A stretch of DNA of 64,000 nucleotides from JAGHKQ01 sp041920565 (GCA_041920565.1 JBHGXS010000067.1:62001-126000), one strand, 5' to 3'; positions 1 through 8,602 are shown, numbered from the stretch's first letter. The notes: generated by a model not told the origin, from the letters alone. Program-made: numbers and translations.

Positions 1-49
1 CATATGTGTGTGCCCATTCGTCAAATAATTGATTAAACTCTGTCCCCAC
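1..49 (-). CDS. yrrT: YrrT-type SAM-dependent methyltransferase, 5' end only
   Basis: Only the first 16 codons are inside the window. The reverse strand reads GTG then GTEFNQLFDEWAHTY, which matches the conserved N-terminus of the Bacillus YrrT class I methyltransferases. A ribosome site AAAGGTGG lies about 7 bases before the GTG. In B. subtilis yrrT heads the yrrT-mtnN-mccAB operon for recycling methionine to cysteine, which is repressed by CymR; a cymR gene is in this same window. The body of the gene and its SAM-binding motifs are outside, so the call rests on start context and a short match. Confidence 0.75.
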   Translation of the reverse strand, partial: MGTEFNQLFDEWAHTY

Positions 50-83
50 AACAATTCCACCTTTTCATATAGGATTTATCAGT

Positions 84-112
84 ATAATATGTTGAATCCT
101 AAAAAAAGTCAA
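84..112 (-). promoter_or_regulatory. Sigma-A promoter of yrrT
   Basis: On the minus strand a -35 box TTGACT (107-112) and a -10 box TATTAT (84-89) are separated by exactly 17 bases, about 35 bases before the yrrT GTG. It is the best promoter in the divergent yrrT/yrzA gap. A TATAAT also occurs on the plus strand at 124-129 and may serve yrzA, but no good -35 goes with it. Confidence 0.7.
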
Positions 113-165
113 CTGAAATGGGTTATAATGAAAAGAGGTAAATTTATGAAAGGAGCAAAATGACG

Positions 166-387
166 ATGCAATTTTCCTTTGACATGATTGAAGACAAAAT
201 AGAATTTTTTGAAGCTGCTGATTTAAAAACGTTAGAAAAGAAAATCAGTGAAAAAATTGATGATAACCGTGCATTGCTGTTGGAAGTCCATCATGTTTCT
301 CATCAAATGGTGCTGGATGCCGAAAGCAAGCGGCCATACTACAGCGCGGTGGTTCATTTTAAGCAAAAAAAGAAGAGCGCTTTTTAA
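166..387 (+). CDS. yrzA: YrzA-like small protein (DUF2536)
   Basis: A 73-residue soluble protein of unknown function. It contains the block LLEVHHVSHQMVLDAES followed by PYYSAVVHFK, characteristic of the DUF2536/YrzA family of Bacillus. Two ATGs are possible: 160 and 166. The strong ribosome site AAAGGAG at 149-155 is 4 bases from the first and 10 from the second, so 166 (MQFSFDMIEDK) is preferred and also agrees with the family start. It is transcribed away from yrrT and ends in the loop of a terminator shared with yrrS. No function can be assigned from the sequence. Confidence 0.85.
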   Translation: MQFSFDMIEDKIEFFEAADLKTLEKKISEKIDDNRALLLEVHHVSHQMVLDAESKRPYYSAVVHFKQKKKSAF

Positions 388-397
388 TGCGCTCTTT
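365..397. terminator. Bidirectional terminator between yrzA and yrrS
   Basis: Stem AAGAGCGC (373-380) pairs with GCGCTCTT (389-396) around an 8-base loop, with an A-run on the left and a T-run on the right, so it can stop convergent transcripts from both sides. The yrzA stop codon is in the loop. Confidence 0.85.
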
Positions 398-400
398 CTG

Positions 401-1042
401 TTAGCTTACTTGTTGGACAAGAGTCGGCTTCCAGCCTTGCCCTTCTACCCACTCAATGTACACTTTATATTTATATTGTTTGTCTTTTGTAATAATCGTG
501 CCTACTGCTTTATTCGGACCATTATTTCCAAGGAACAAAATAGTGAAATCTTGTTCAGTAAGCTCCGTTGCATACGCAATCGCTTGTGTCATTTCCTTCC
601 AATCTTGCGATGACTTCGTAAATTGCGTTGTATGCGGCTCGCTTTGTGAAGTTCCGATTGGCTTCCAAGAAGGATTTGTATATGCTTCTGTTACGCCAGG
701 AGTTTGCTGGTCTTGCAGAACCACCTTTTCATCCTTTGGGGCTTCCGGCTCCACTTCCTCTTCTTCACTCGCTTCTTCTTTTTTCTTATCGCTGTTTTCT
801 TTGTCTTTTTTGCTTGTCTCTTTCTTTTCAGATGATTCCCTTGCTTCTTTTTTAGCCGGTTCTTTCTTCTCCGCTTTCGTTTCCTCTTGCTTTGCAGCTT
901 GTTCGCTAGGAGAAGAAAACAATTGGTAAGCAACTGTTGCCGCTAAAACAAGCACAATTCCAATTAAAACATTTAAAATCATGTTCTTTTTACGTTTTTG
1001 TCTTTTTTGCTGGAGTCGTGAACCGTCTTTATTTTGTACCAT
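401..1042 (-). CDS. yrrS: YrrS-like membrane-anchored protein (DUF1510)
   Basis: A 213-residue protein of a family of unknown function. A basic N-terminus (residues 1-19) precedes one membrane segment (about 20-42), then a long Lys/Glu/Ser-rich, probably disordered linker (about 50-105), then a compact C-terminal domain holding GTIITKDKQYKYKVYIEW, typical of DUF1510/YrrS. This suggests a cytoplasmic tail, one anchor and an extracytoplasmic domain. The ribosome site GGAGG is 7 bases before the ATG. It follows pbpI, as in B. subtilis where yrrS and pbpI are neighbours expressed in sporulation; a role in cell-wall work is inferred from that pairing only. Confidence 0.85.
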   Translation of the reverse strand: MVQNKDGSRLQQKRQKRKKNMILNVLIGIVLVLAATVAYQLFSSPSEQAAKQEETKAEKKEPAKKEARESSEKKETSKKDKENSDKKKEEASEEEEVEPEAPKDEKVVLQDQQTPGVTEAYTNPSWKPIGTSQSEPHTTQFTKSSQDWKEMTQAIAYATELTEQDFTILFLGNNGPNKAVGTIITKDKQYKYKVYIEWVEGQGWKPTLVQQVS

Positions 1043-1146
1043 ACATTACCCTCCATCAACGATGTTTCACATAGTTGATATTTTAACATCAATTGGGGGT
1101 ATCTTGAAGGAATATGACACGTTTTTTTAGAAATGTAACGAATTTG

Positions 1147-2925
1147 TTACATACCTTCCCGGTTGTATACTTGTTTTCGTTTTGCTTGATCCAGGTCATA
1201 AACAGCTTTTACGTAATCAGCATAAATGCTTTTTGAAAGGCTTTCGGGGCTTGTTGTTTCTAAATCTACTACTACTAATGCATATTTCGGATTCTCGTAC
1301 GGGAAATAGCCTGCAAACCACTTGTTGACTCCTTGGCCTTTTATCCCTTCAGCTGTTCCTGATTTTCCTGCCACGTTGTAAGGCAATCCTTGAAAAACAG
1401 CTCCGGTTCCATTTGGAGTCGTTACAACAGAGCGCAGCAGCTGCTGAAGCTTCGTAATCGTTTCGCTTGCAAGATTGTCTCCTTTTAGCTCCTGATTTGG
1501 AAATCGGTACAGCTTTGTGCCGTTTTTATAATCAATTTCTTTTACAGCTTTGACCTTCAGTTTTTCTCCTCCTCTTGCAATGGTCGCCATCATGTTAGCA
1601 ATTGCCAACGGAGTCATCCGTACATTCTTTTGCCCGACGGATGTTTGAGCAATCGCTTTTTGCACCCCTTTATCTTTTTCCTCTCCCCATATAACGCCCT
1701 TCTCTTCATCCGGCAGCTGCACAAAGCTCGGGAAATGAAACACTCTTCCTTGCCATCCCACTGTATCTGTCAGTCCAAGCATACCGGCATACTTTTCAAT
1801 CATCCCCTTATCCTTTGCCAACAGCTCTTGTCCTAAAACGGCAAATGTCCGATTACAGCTCCTCGCAAAGCTTTGTTCGAAATTGAGTGTTCCCATGGGA
1901 TGTTCTGCCTGTCCTGTTCCGTATAAATCCGAATCGCAATTGAATGTTCTCCCTTCCTGTATAAGACCGTTATCGATAGCGGCGGCAGCTACTACCGTTT
2001 TAAACACGGAACCGGGGAACTGGGACAACAGCATTTGATTCTTCCAAGTAGCATCCTCTGCAGTGATGGAAGGCTTGCTGACCATCGCCAATATTTCGCT
2101 TGTTTTTACATCAAGCAAAACGAGCCCACCTTTTTTCATATTATATTTATTGACGAGATCTTCTGCTATCGTTTGCAATTCCTTATCAAGTGTCGTTTTA
2201 ATGACAACCGGATAAAAAGGGTTCGCAGGCTGCGTATATTTCACGTTTTTTCCGAAAATCGGCTCTCCCTGCCGATCTACATGGTATAAAAGCTTTGCTT
2301 CGCCGTCAGTCAGCAGAAATTCATCGAACGCTTCTTGCAGTCCTGTAATTCCGATTGTCGTTGTATCTGATACCTTTCCTTCTTTCAATTTATCAGGGTA
2401 TCTTTCTTTCACTTGCCCAGGGTTTTGCGCCGCAATCCCGATGAAATGTTCTGCAATCGGCTGTTGTATTTTCGTTTGTGCTTTTGCTGCTACTACTCCG
2501 GGGATCTGCAGCGCATTAATTTTTTCCATTTGTGTCTGTGTAAGACGAATGGGCTTATCGTCACCGTACGGAAACGGAGCTTTTGCAGCAGCTACTTGTG
2601 CAAGCAAGTCATCTTTCTTTATATTAAGAATGCGTGCCACCTTTTCGGCCGGCCAGTTCATATTTTTCAAGAAAGGAAACAAAATCAAATTAGGATAGAA
2701 GTCTTCTGACAACGCTTCTCCATTACGATCTACAAATCGCCCCCTGCCGTCATCAATCACGATGGTATGCGTACGTTGCGCTACGCTTTTTTCAATTAAA
2801 TTAATGCCTTTCTCTGTAAAAGATTCGGTTGACACGAGCTGAAGCTGAACAAGTCTTCCAACCAGCGTTATGATCATGATCATAATGAACGCTAATACAA
2901 CTATGATACGTTTTTGAATTTTCAT
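1147..2925 (-). CDS. pbpI: Class B penicillin-binding protein (PBP4b/PbpI type)
   Basis: A 592-residue peptidoglycan transpeptidase with an N-terminal membrane anchor (about residues 7-28) and an extracytoplasmic catalytic domain. The three active-site motifs are visible: SVFK at 306-309 (nucleophile Ser306), SCN at 356-358 and KSGT at 521-524. Length and neighbours (yrrS downstream, greA upstream) match B. subtilis pbpI (yrrR), a sigma-F-dependent forespore PBP. Its ribosome site GAGGTG (2933-2938, 7 bases before the ATG) is contained in the 3' arm of the greA terminator hairpin, so translation and transcription signals overlap. All catalytic residues are intact. Confidence 0.92.
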   Translation of the reverse strand: MKIQKRIIVVLAFIMIMIITLVGRLVQLQLVSTESFTEKGINLIEKSVAQRTHTIVIDDGRGRFVDRNGEALSEDFYPNLILFPFLKNMNWPAEKVARILNIKKDDLLAQVAAAKAPFPYGDDKPIRLTQTQMEKINALQIPGVVAAKAQTKIQQPIAEHFIGIAAQNPGQVKERYPDKLKEGKVSDTTTIGITGLQEAFDEFLLTDGEAKLLYHVDRQGEPIFGKNVKYTQPANPFYPVVIKTTLDKELQTIAEDLVNKYNMKKGGLVLLDVKTSEILAMVSKPSITAEDATWKNQMLLSQFPGSVFKTVVAAAAIDNGLIQEGRTFNCDSDLYGTGQAEHPMGTLNFEQSFARSCNRTFAVLGQELLAKDKGMIEKYAGMLGLTDTVGWQGRVFHFPSFVQLPDEEKGVIWGEEKDKGVQKAIAQTSVGQKNVRMTPLAIANMMATIARGGEKLKVKAVKEIDYKNGTKLYRFPNQELKGDNLASETITKLQQLLRSVVTTPNGTGAVFQGLPYNVAGKSGTAEGIKGQGVNKWFAGYFPYENPKYALVVVDLETTSPESLSKSIYADYVKAVYDLDQAKRKQVYNREGM

Positions 2926-2967
2926 AAAAAAACACCTCGTCTCCAGTTTCGACGAGGTGTTTCTTTT
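2926..2967 (-). terminator. greA terminator overlapping the pbpI ribosome site
   Basis: A 10-bp perfect stem (2932-2941 with 2951-2960) around a 9-base loop, followed on the minus strand by seven T that run straight into the pbpI ATG. The 3' arm contains GAGGTG, the only plausible ribosome site for pbpI. Confidence 0.85.
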
Positions 2968-2973
2968 TTAACC

Positions 2974-3450
2974 TTACTTAATGGATATAATTCTGACTTG
3001 CATATCTCCGCCCGGAGTTTGTACTGATACTTCATCACCGACTTGTTTGCCAAGCAAGCTCTTCGCAATCGGAGAATCGTTTGAAATTTTCCCTTCGAAC
3101 GGATCAGCTTCAGCGCTTCCCACGATAGTGTACGTTTCCTCTTCTCCATCAGGAAGCTCGATAAATGTCACGGACTTCCCAAGAGTAACGATGGAAGAGT
3201 TCGCAGCATCTTCTTCAATGATAACCGCATTGCGAATCATGTTCTCGAGCGTTGTGATGCGTCCTTCTACGAATGCTTGCTCGTCCTTCGCCGCATCGTA
3301 CTCAGAGTTCTCGGAAAGATCTCCGAAGCTGCGGGCAACTTTAATGCGCTCTACTACTTCTTTACGTTTTACTGTTTTCAAATATTCTAATTCTTGTTCA
3401 AGCTTTTGTTTCCCTGCTTGGGTCATTGGGTACGTTTTTTCTGTAGCCAT
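2974..3450 (-). CDS. greA: Transcription elongation factor GreA
   Basis: A 158-residue factor that rescues backtracked RNA polymerase by stimulating transcript cleavage. The N-terminal coiled-coil hairpin with the acidic tip SFGDLSENSEYDAAKDEQ (about residues 41-58) and the C-terminal FKBP-like domain (SPIAKSLLGKQVGDEV) are both present. The ATG at 3450 is chosen over the in-frame ATG two codons upstream because AAGGAG lies 9 bases from the former and only 3 from the latter, and because it gives the usual family length. It follows udk, as in other Bacillus, and ends in a strong terminator. Confidence 0.96.
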   Translation of the reverse strand: MATEKTYPMTQAGKQKLEQELEYLKTVKRKEVVERIKVARSFGDLSENSEYDAAKDEQAFVEGRITTLENMIRNAVIIEEDAANSSIVTLGKSVTFIELPDGEEETYTIVGSAEADPFEGKISNDSPIAKSLLGKQVGDEVSVQTPGGDMQVRIISIK

Positions 3451-3520
3451 TGTCATTCACTCCTTTTCAGTCTACCGATCCCCCAGTTGAGGAGCTGAGT
3501 GCACTTATATATAAGAATGT

Positions 3521-3543
3521 CCTCACCTACACAGTAGGTGAGG
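3521..3543. repeat. 10-bp inverted repeat between udk and greA
   Basis: A perfect stem CCTCACCTAC / GTAGGTGAGG with a 3-base loop. It could be the udk terminator, but the following minus-strand bases (ACATTCTTATA) are only weakly T-rich; it may instead be an attenuator or an operator for greA. Confidence 0.55.
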
Positions 3544-3618
3544 CTGAACTCTGCATGTTCAATTGTATTCGCTCTCTATGCGAAAATCCCTTCCATAAGT
3601 GCATCTTTTTATATGCTA

Positions 3619-4257
3619 TTATAAATTCACTTTTTCTTCAAGAATTGTTGCGATTTTTGTTACCATTAAATCGATTGCAACATGGTTATGGCCGCCTTCC
3701 GGGATAATGATGTCCGCATATTTCTTCGACGGCTCGATGAATTGATTATGCATCGGGCGCACAACCGTTACGTATTGCTCAATTACAGACTCCATCGTAC
3801 GGCCGCGCTCTTTAATGTCACGCTGCATTCTGCGCAGAATCCGAATATCTGCATCCGTATCTACAAACAGCTTAATGTCCATTAAATCTCGTAAACCTTT
3901 GTCTTCTAATACAAGGATTCCTTCTAAAATAATAACATCCTTCGGTTCTACATGAATGGTTTCATTCGATCTTGTATGCTGCTTATAGTCGTATACCGGC
4001 TTTTCAATCGGCTCATAATTTTGCAGCTTTTTAATGTGTTCGATTAACAAGTCGTTATCAAAGGCAAGCGGATGGTCATAATTTGTCTTTAAGCGTTCTT
4101 CCATCGGCAAATCACTTTGATCTTTATAATAATAATCTTGCTCAAGCATTAAGATGGAGTGTCCTTGAAAGTGCTCGAAAATCGCTTTCGTCACGCTCGT
4201 TTTACCAGAGCCGGACCCTCCTGCAATTCCGATTACAACAGGCTTTTTCTTCCCCAT
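3619..4257 (-). CDS. udk: Uridine/cytidine kinase
   Basis: A 212-residue cytosolic kinase that phosphorylates uridine and cytidine with ATP or GTP in pyrimidine salvage. The P-loop GIAGGSGSGKTSVTKA is at residues 9-24, followed by LEQDYYYKDQSDLP, the uridine-kinase substrate region, and RRMQRDIKERGRTMESV near 141-157. Full length for the family. The site before the ATG is weak (GTGGTAG). It lies 17 bases after trhP2 and before greA, the common Bacillus order. Confidence 0.96.
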   Translation of the reverse strand: MGKKKPVVIGIAGGSGSGKTSVTKAIFEHFQGHSILMLEQDYYYKDQSDLPMEERLKTNYDHPLAFDNDLLIEHIKKLQNYEPIEKPVYDYKQHTRSNETIHVEPKDVIILEGILVLEDKGLRDLMDIKLFVDTDADIRILRRMQRDIKERGRTMESVIEQYVTVVRPMHNQFIEPSKKYADIIIPEGGHNHVAIDLMVTKIATILEEKVNL

Positions 4258-4274
4258 AAAACTACCACGCTTTC

Positions 4275-5555
4275 TTATTGAAGTATGCTTTTTCTCATCA
4301 TGTTATAAAGATACACCGGCTTATCTACTTTTATTTTTACGATTTGGAGCGGATGTCTTGCTACGTCCAGCTCATTTCCGTCTTCATCCCAAATTTTTTC
4401 TACTGTTTGGGTGAAGTTTTCAATTTCCGGACCAAAGAACTCCACTTCTTGTCCCGGCTTAAAGTGATTGCGCTGCTGAATTGTTGCAATTCCCGTAGCT
4501 GCATCATAGTCAAGCACTAAACCGACAAAATCGTATGTTGTTTTCTTACTATGATTTCCATACATTTGTTCTTGATACCCTGGAATTCCTTCAAAGAATG
4601 CCGGAGCTGTATCACGGTTTGCACATTTATCCAGTTCCTCAATCCATTCTTTCTTGAAGACGAAATTGTCAGGATCTGCACAGTAAGCATCAATTACCTT
4701 GCGATACACGCTGACAACTGTTGCAATATAGTGGATAGATTTCATGCGCCCTTCAATTTTTAAGCTGTCGATGCCGATTTCGATCATTTTCGGAATAGAC
4801 TCGACAAGCGTTAAGTCTTTTGGACTCATCGCAAATGGTGCATCTCCTTCTTCAAATAAAGGAATCTCTTTTGCATTACGTTCTTGTGATGCCGTTTGAA
4901 TTAAATCATAATCCCAGCGGCAAGATTGACAGCAGCCGCCGCGGTTGGAGTCACGAGCCGTCATATGATTGCTTAATGTACATCTTCCGGAATAGGCAAT
5001 ACACATCGCGCCATGAATAAAGGCTTCAATCTCAATATCCACTTTTTCTTTCATTTCTTTCATTTCTTCATAGCCTACTTCGCGAGCCAATACAACACGA
5101 TCCAGACCTTCTTCTTTCCAGTATTGTACTGCTTTCCAGTTAGACAATGATTGCTGCGTGCTTAAATGAATCTCAAGCTTTGGAGCTACTTTTTTACATG
5201 TTTCAATAATAAGAGGATCCGCTACGATAATCCCTGTTACGCCCGCACGTTCAATTCCTTGTAAATATTCTTCCAAGCCTTCCATATTTTCATTATGTGC
5301 AAAAATATTCGTTGTTACGTATATTTTTGCACCGTATTTATTTGCAAATTGTACGCCCTCTGCCATTTCTTCAAGCGTGAAATTGTCTGCATTGGAGCGT
5401 AATCCGAATTCTTGACCGCCGATAAACACAGCATCTGCACCGTAATGAACGGCAATCTTTAATTTTTCTAAATTACCTGCCGGCGCCAACAATTCCGGCT
5501 TTTTCACAATGACGCGCTTCCCGTCTATTACACGTGATATTTCTTTTACAGTCAT
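4275..5555 (-). CDS. trhP2: U32-family tRNA wobble-uridine hydroxylation protein, cysteine-bearing subunit
   Basis: A 426-residue member of peptidase family U32, homologous to B. subtilis YrrO (TrhP2), one of two proteins needed for the prephenate-dependent formation of 5-hydroxyuridine at tRNA position 34. The TIM-barrel half begins KPELLAPAGNLEKLK. A cysteine cluster lies around residues 183-213 (MCIAYSGRC then GGCCQSCRW), which in this family is thought to hold an Fe-S cluster. A C-terminal beta-rich domain (about 330-426) is present. It follows trhP1 by 16 bases and is preceded by GGGAGG. The older label 'peptidase' should not be taken as a function. Confidence 0.9.
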   Translation of the reverse strand: MTVKEISRVIDGKRVIVKKPELLAPAGNLEKLKIAVHYGADAVFIGGQEFGLRSNADNFTLEEMAEGVQFANKYGAKIYVTTNIFAHNENMEGLEEYLQGIERAGVTGIIVADPLIIETCKKVAPKLEIHLSTQQSLSNWKAVQYWKEEGLDRVVLAREVGYEEMKEMKEKVDIEIEAFIHGAMCIAYSGRCTLSNHMTARDSNRGGCCQSCRWDYDLIQTASQERNAKEIPLFEEGDAPFAMSPKDLTLVESIPKMIEIGIDSLKIEGRMKSIHYIATVVSVYRKVIDAYCADPDNFVFKKEWIEELDKCANRDTAPAFFEGIPGYQEQMYGNHSKKTTYDFVGLVLDYDAATGIATIQQRNHFKPGQEVEFFGPEIENFTQTVEKIWDEDGNELDVARHPLQIVKIKVDKPVYLYNMMRKSILQ

Positions 5556-5571
5556 GTTTCATTCCTCCCTT

Positions 5572-6498
5572 TTAATACACGGTTTCTTTATAGAAAAATC
5601 CTGTATCCAACGGACGGTTTACAGGCTGCATCTCTTCAATTTCTTCGTAAAGCTGACCTTTTATGTCTTCGTAAGCATCGCGGTCTTCTGCGCACAAATC
5701 AATGGCCTTGCGATACTTTTTCGTCACTTCAATAATATATTCAGAGCTTTTTAAGACACCATCAATTTTGAAGCAATCGATTCCGCCGTCGATAAGCTCT
5801 TCCAATTCGTCAATCATGCAAATATCATTCGGGCTCATAATGTGAGTGCCGTTCTGGTCTTCAAATATCGGATATTTATTTCCGCGCTCTTTATCATGCA
5901 AAAACATGTTTTCTTCATATTTCTTTTCAATTGCCATCTCTCTTCCTTGGTACTCAAAATAGTTCCCAATTAACGAACGCTTCGATTGAAACATGCATGT
6001 CATTCCGTGAATCTGCACTTCAATTTCCACTTCGGCATGCTCTTTAATTTCTAAAACGGCATCCAAGCTTAATTCACGCGCAAGCACGGCACGCTTTGCG
6101 CCTTTTCTGCCCCAATAGTTGCATGTAAACCAGTTCGTCGCTGTTGTTTCGGTATTCCAATGGAGCTTCATATTTGGCGCCACTTGGCGAACTGCCATCA
6201 ATACAGCTGGGTCGCCAAATACAACAGCATCTACCCCTGCTTCATTTAAAAAAGCTACGTAATCATATACGTCGTCTACTTTTTCATTATGGAAGAGAGC
6301 ATTCACAGCAACATATACTTTAATGTTGTTTTTACGCGCAGCTTCTACTGCTTTTTTGATATCCTCCCGCGAGAATTCCCCAGCTAAACGCAAGCCGAAC
6401 TTTTGCTCTCCGATAATGACTGCATCTGCTCCGGCTTGTGCCAGTTTCTCAATATCCTCTACCGTTTTCGGTGTTACTAACAATTCAGGTTTTTTCAT
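5572..6498 (-). CDS. trhP1: U32-family tRNA wobble-uridine hydroxylation protein, short subunit
   Basis: A 308-residue U32-family protein matching B. subtilis YrrN (TrhP1). It has the same barrel start as its neighbour (KKPELLVTPKTVEDIEKLAQAGADAV, here described by its ends) but at the equivalent point reads GMTCMFQSKRSLIGNYF, so it lacks most of the cysteine cluster, and it lacks the C-terminal domain. The ATG overlaps the trmR stop codon (ATGA), so the two are translationally coupled; AAAGGGTG sits inside trmR. The pair plus trmR forms one tRNA-modification operon. Confidence 0.88.
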   Translation of the reverse strand: MKKPELLVTPKTVEDIEKLAQAGADAVIIGEQKFGLRLAGEFSREDIKKAVEAARKNNIKVYVAVNALFHNEKVDDVYDYVAFLNEAGVDAVVFGDPAVLMAVRQVAPNMKLHWNTETTATNWFTCNYWGRKGAKRAVLARELSLDAVLEIKEHAEVEIEVQIHGMTCMFQSKRSLIGNYFEYQGREMAIEKKYEENMFLHDKERGNKYPIFEDQNGTHIMSPNDICMIDELEELIDGGIDCFKIDGVLKSSEYIIEVTKKYRKAIDLCAEDRDAYEDIKGQLYEEIEEMQPVNRPLDTGFFYKETVY

Positions 6499-7145
6499 AC
6501 TTGTTCACCCTTTCTCTTACTTACCGCTACCCCGTCTCCAATCGGGAAAATCGTTGTATCGTAGCCTGAATGCCCCATTAACCATTCATTATAGCTTCTT
6601 ATTTTCGTTACTAAACTCCGAATGCGTTTATTTTCAATTATTCCTCCGGCTACCAATCCACGGAACAAGACGTTGTCGGTAATGATGACTCCCTCCGGCT
6701 CAAGCAACCTTTCGTACAGCTCAAAGAAACGCTGATATTGTCCCTTTGCTGCATCAATAAAAATGACTTGAAATGTTCCATGCTTTTGCACTTTTTCAAA
6801 AGTTTCCAGCGCATCTCCATATATAAGGGAAAGCTGCTCAGACACATCAGAGCGACTGACAAATTCCTTTGCTTTCTCATATCGTTCCTCATCACGTTCA
6901 ACGGTTACAATATGTGCATTCGGTAGAGCTTGCGCCATGCGGATTCCCGAATATCCTATTGCCGTTCCGATTTCCAAAATGGAAGACGGCTGAATAAGCC
7001 GCAATAATTGCAGCATGAACTCCATCCCTAATCGGTCCATAATCGGGACGTTATTCGTGAGGGCATATTCTTCCATTTCTAAAATAAGTCCATCCTTTTG
7101 TTGGATAAAGGAAGACAAATACTCATGTATTTCAGTTTGTCCCAT
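6495..7145 (-). CDS. trmR: tRNA 5-hydroxyuridine methyltransferase TrmR
   Basis: A 216-residue SAM-dependent O-methyltransferase of the YrrM type, which turns 5-hydroxyuridine-34 into 5-methoxyuridine in tRNAs of Gram-positive bacteria. Motifs: ILEIGTAIGYSGIRMA (SAM-binding motif I), VERDEER, and VIFIDAAKGQYQRFFELYE followed by ITDNVLFRGLV. The ATG at 7145 is chosen because AAGGAGG lies 5 bases upstream; the reading frame extends 23 codons further but that region has no ribosome site and no family similarity. Its stop overlaps the ATG of trhP1, the enzyme making its substrate. Confidence 0.92.
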   Translation of the reverse strand: MGQTEIHEYLSSFIQQKDGLILEMEEYALTNNVPIMDRLGMEFMLQLLRLIQPSSILEIGTAIGYSGIRMAQALPNAHIVTVERDEERYEKAKEFVSRSDVSEQLSLIYGDALETFEKVQKHGTFQVIFIDAAKGQYQRFFELYERLLEPEGVIITDNVLFRGLVAGGIIENKRIRSLVTKIRSYNEWLMGHSGYDTTIFPIGDGVAVSKRKGEQV

Positions 7146-7276
7146 AAGAACCTCCTTACGTAATCCTAAAACACGCAGATAAAATAAAGAGCCCCGTCGT
7201 TGCCGGTACGGCATGGAGCAAAAGACAGCGGTCAGAAAAGCACAGCATTATTCCGTTTTAGCTTGTACTTTCCTCT

Positions 7277-7304
7277 TCTATATTAAAAGTCGTTATACTT
7301 TCAA
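7277..7304 (-). promoter_or_regulatory. Likely sigma-A promoter of the trmR-trhP1-trhP2 operon
   Basis: Minus strand -35 TTGAAA (7299-7304) and -10 TATAGA (7277-7282), 16-base spacer, about 130 bases before trmR. The rest of the 234-base gap to mltG shows no gene and no clear terminator. Confidence 0.45.
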
Positions 7305-7379
7305 ATTTGAACCCGATATATTTTAACATAAAACAAAAGGATATGCGAATTTTTTCACACATCCCCTGTAAAATCCATT

Positions 7380-8465
7380 TTATTTCTTTTGAGTAATATA
7401 TTTGGCTTTTGCAGCATTATGTTCTTCCAATGTTTTCGTAAAAATAACTTCCCCCGTCGGGGCTGCCAAAAAGTAATAATAATCCGTTTGAGCCGGCTGC
7501 AGCGCCGCCATAAATGATTCTTCTCCCGAGTTGGCAATCGGTCCTGGCGGAAGCCCTTTAATGACATAGGTATTGTATGGTGAATTCACTTTTAAGTCGT
7601 TGTACAATACACGGGCCTTATGCTTCCCAAGCGCATACAGCACCGTTGGATCAGTTTGAAGCGGCATATGTGCCGCAAGACGATTATAAAATACGCTTGC
7701 AATATTTTGACGGTCTGCCGCGCTGGTTGCCTCTTCCTCGATTAAAGAAGCCATAGTTAGCGTATCATGTACATCCAGTTTTCGCTCGTCCATAAGCGGC
7801 TTGTTTTTGTCTATCAGCTTTGCCGTTTTATCTAACATCGGTTTTATGATGTCTTGAATGGTATTTTGTTCCTTATAGTACGAATATGTAGCCGGAAATA
7901 AATATCCTTCCAGCGGATATTTAATATTTGGATTGAATATTTTATCCGTAATGAGCGTCGGATATTCAGCTTGCAGCTGCTTTAATAAAGCTTGGTCATT
8001 CAATTGCTGAATAACTTGATCTTTATTTAACTTAAACTCCGTTGCAATCTTATCTGCGATTTCAACAAGCTGACTGCCTTCCGGAATTGTCAATTTATAC
8101 TTTACAGTGACATATGTTTTTCCCGCTGCTAAAGTATCAATAATTTCTTGCGTGCTCATAGCCGGACTTAAAAGATACGGTCCTGCCTGTAATCCTTTTT
8201 CTGATTTGTATTTTGCATAATATTGAAAGACGGTGCCGCTTTTAATAATTCCTTTCTCTTCAAGCAATTTTCCAATGGACGCTGTGGAGGTCCCTGGCGG
8301 GATGGTCACTTCAATCTTTTTATCACTGTTTGCCTCTAAAGGTTTTAAAGAAGACGTTACATAATAATAGACGAAAGCTGCTGCAAAAACCAATATGAAT
8401 AAAACGCTTACGAAAAAGAGCGTTCGTGTTTTCTTTCGCTTCTTATAGCCGTTATCGATAAGCAA
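7380..8465 (-). CDS. mltG: Endolytic murein transglycosylase MltG (YrrL/YceG family)
   Basis: A 361-residue membrane-bound enzyme that cleaves nascent glycan strands and so helps terminate peptidoglycan chains. A basic N-terminus and one membrane segment (about residues 15-38) precede a LysM-like part and the YceG catalytic domain with YPLEGYLFPATY and the catalytic-Glu motif MASLIEEEATS, then LPPGPIANSG near the end. The start is set at TTG 8465: the strong site AAGGAGGGGG lies 9 bases upstream and is inside the longer frame that begins at ATG 8495, so the ATG is unlikely. It is separated from yrzB by a bidirectional terminator. Confidence 0.9.
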   Translation of the reverse strand: MLIDNGYKKRKKTRTLFFVSVLFILVFAAAFVYYYVTSSLKPLEANSDKKIEVTIPPGTSTASIGKLLEEKGIIKSGTVFQYYAKYKSEKGLQAGPYLLSPAMSTQEIIDTLAAGKTYVTVKYKLTIPEGSQLVEIADKIATEFKLNKDQVIQQLNDQALLKQLQAEYPTLITDKIFNPNIKYPLEGYLFPATYSYYKEQNTIQDIIKPMLDKTAKLIDKNKPLMDERKLDVHDTLTMASLIEEEATSAADRQNIASVFYNRLAAHMPLQTDPTVLYALGKHKARVLYNDLKVNSPYNTYVIKGLPPGPIANSGEESFMAALQPAQTDYYYFLAAPTGEVIFTKTLEEHNAAKAKYITQKK

Positions 8466-8572
8466 ATGCTTCCCCCTCCTTTTTATAATCTTCACTATTA
8501 TACTACAAACGATTGATAAATTTCGATATAATTTGACATCCTTAGTTTCACAAACAACTATGCCCTATATAC

Positions 8573-8602
8573 AAAAAAGCGAGCTCATAAGCTCGCTTTT
8601 TC
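8573..8602. terminator. Bidirectional terminator between yrzB and mltG
   Basis: Stem GCGAGCT (8579-8585) with AGCTCGC (8590-8596), 4-base loop, A-run before and T-run after, so it works on both strands. It ends the alaS-ireB-ruvX-yrzB transcript. Confidence 0.88.

Noticed and set aside
4275..6498. Calling the two U32 proteins collagenase-like proteases
   Set aside because: The operon with trmR and the known YrrN/YrrO role in tRNA hydroxylation make a protease function unlikely.
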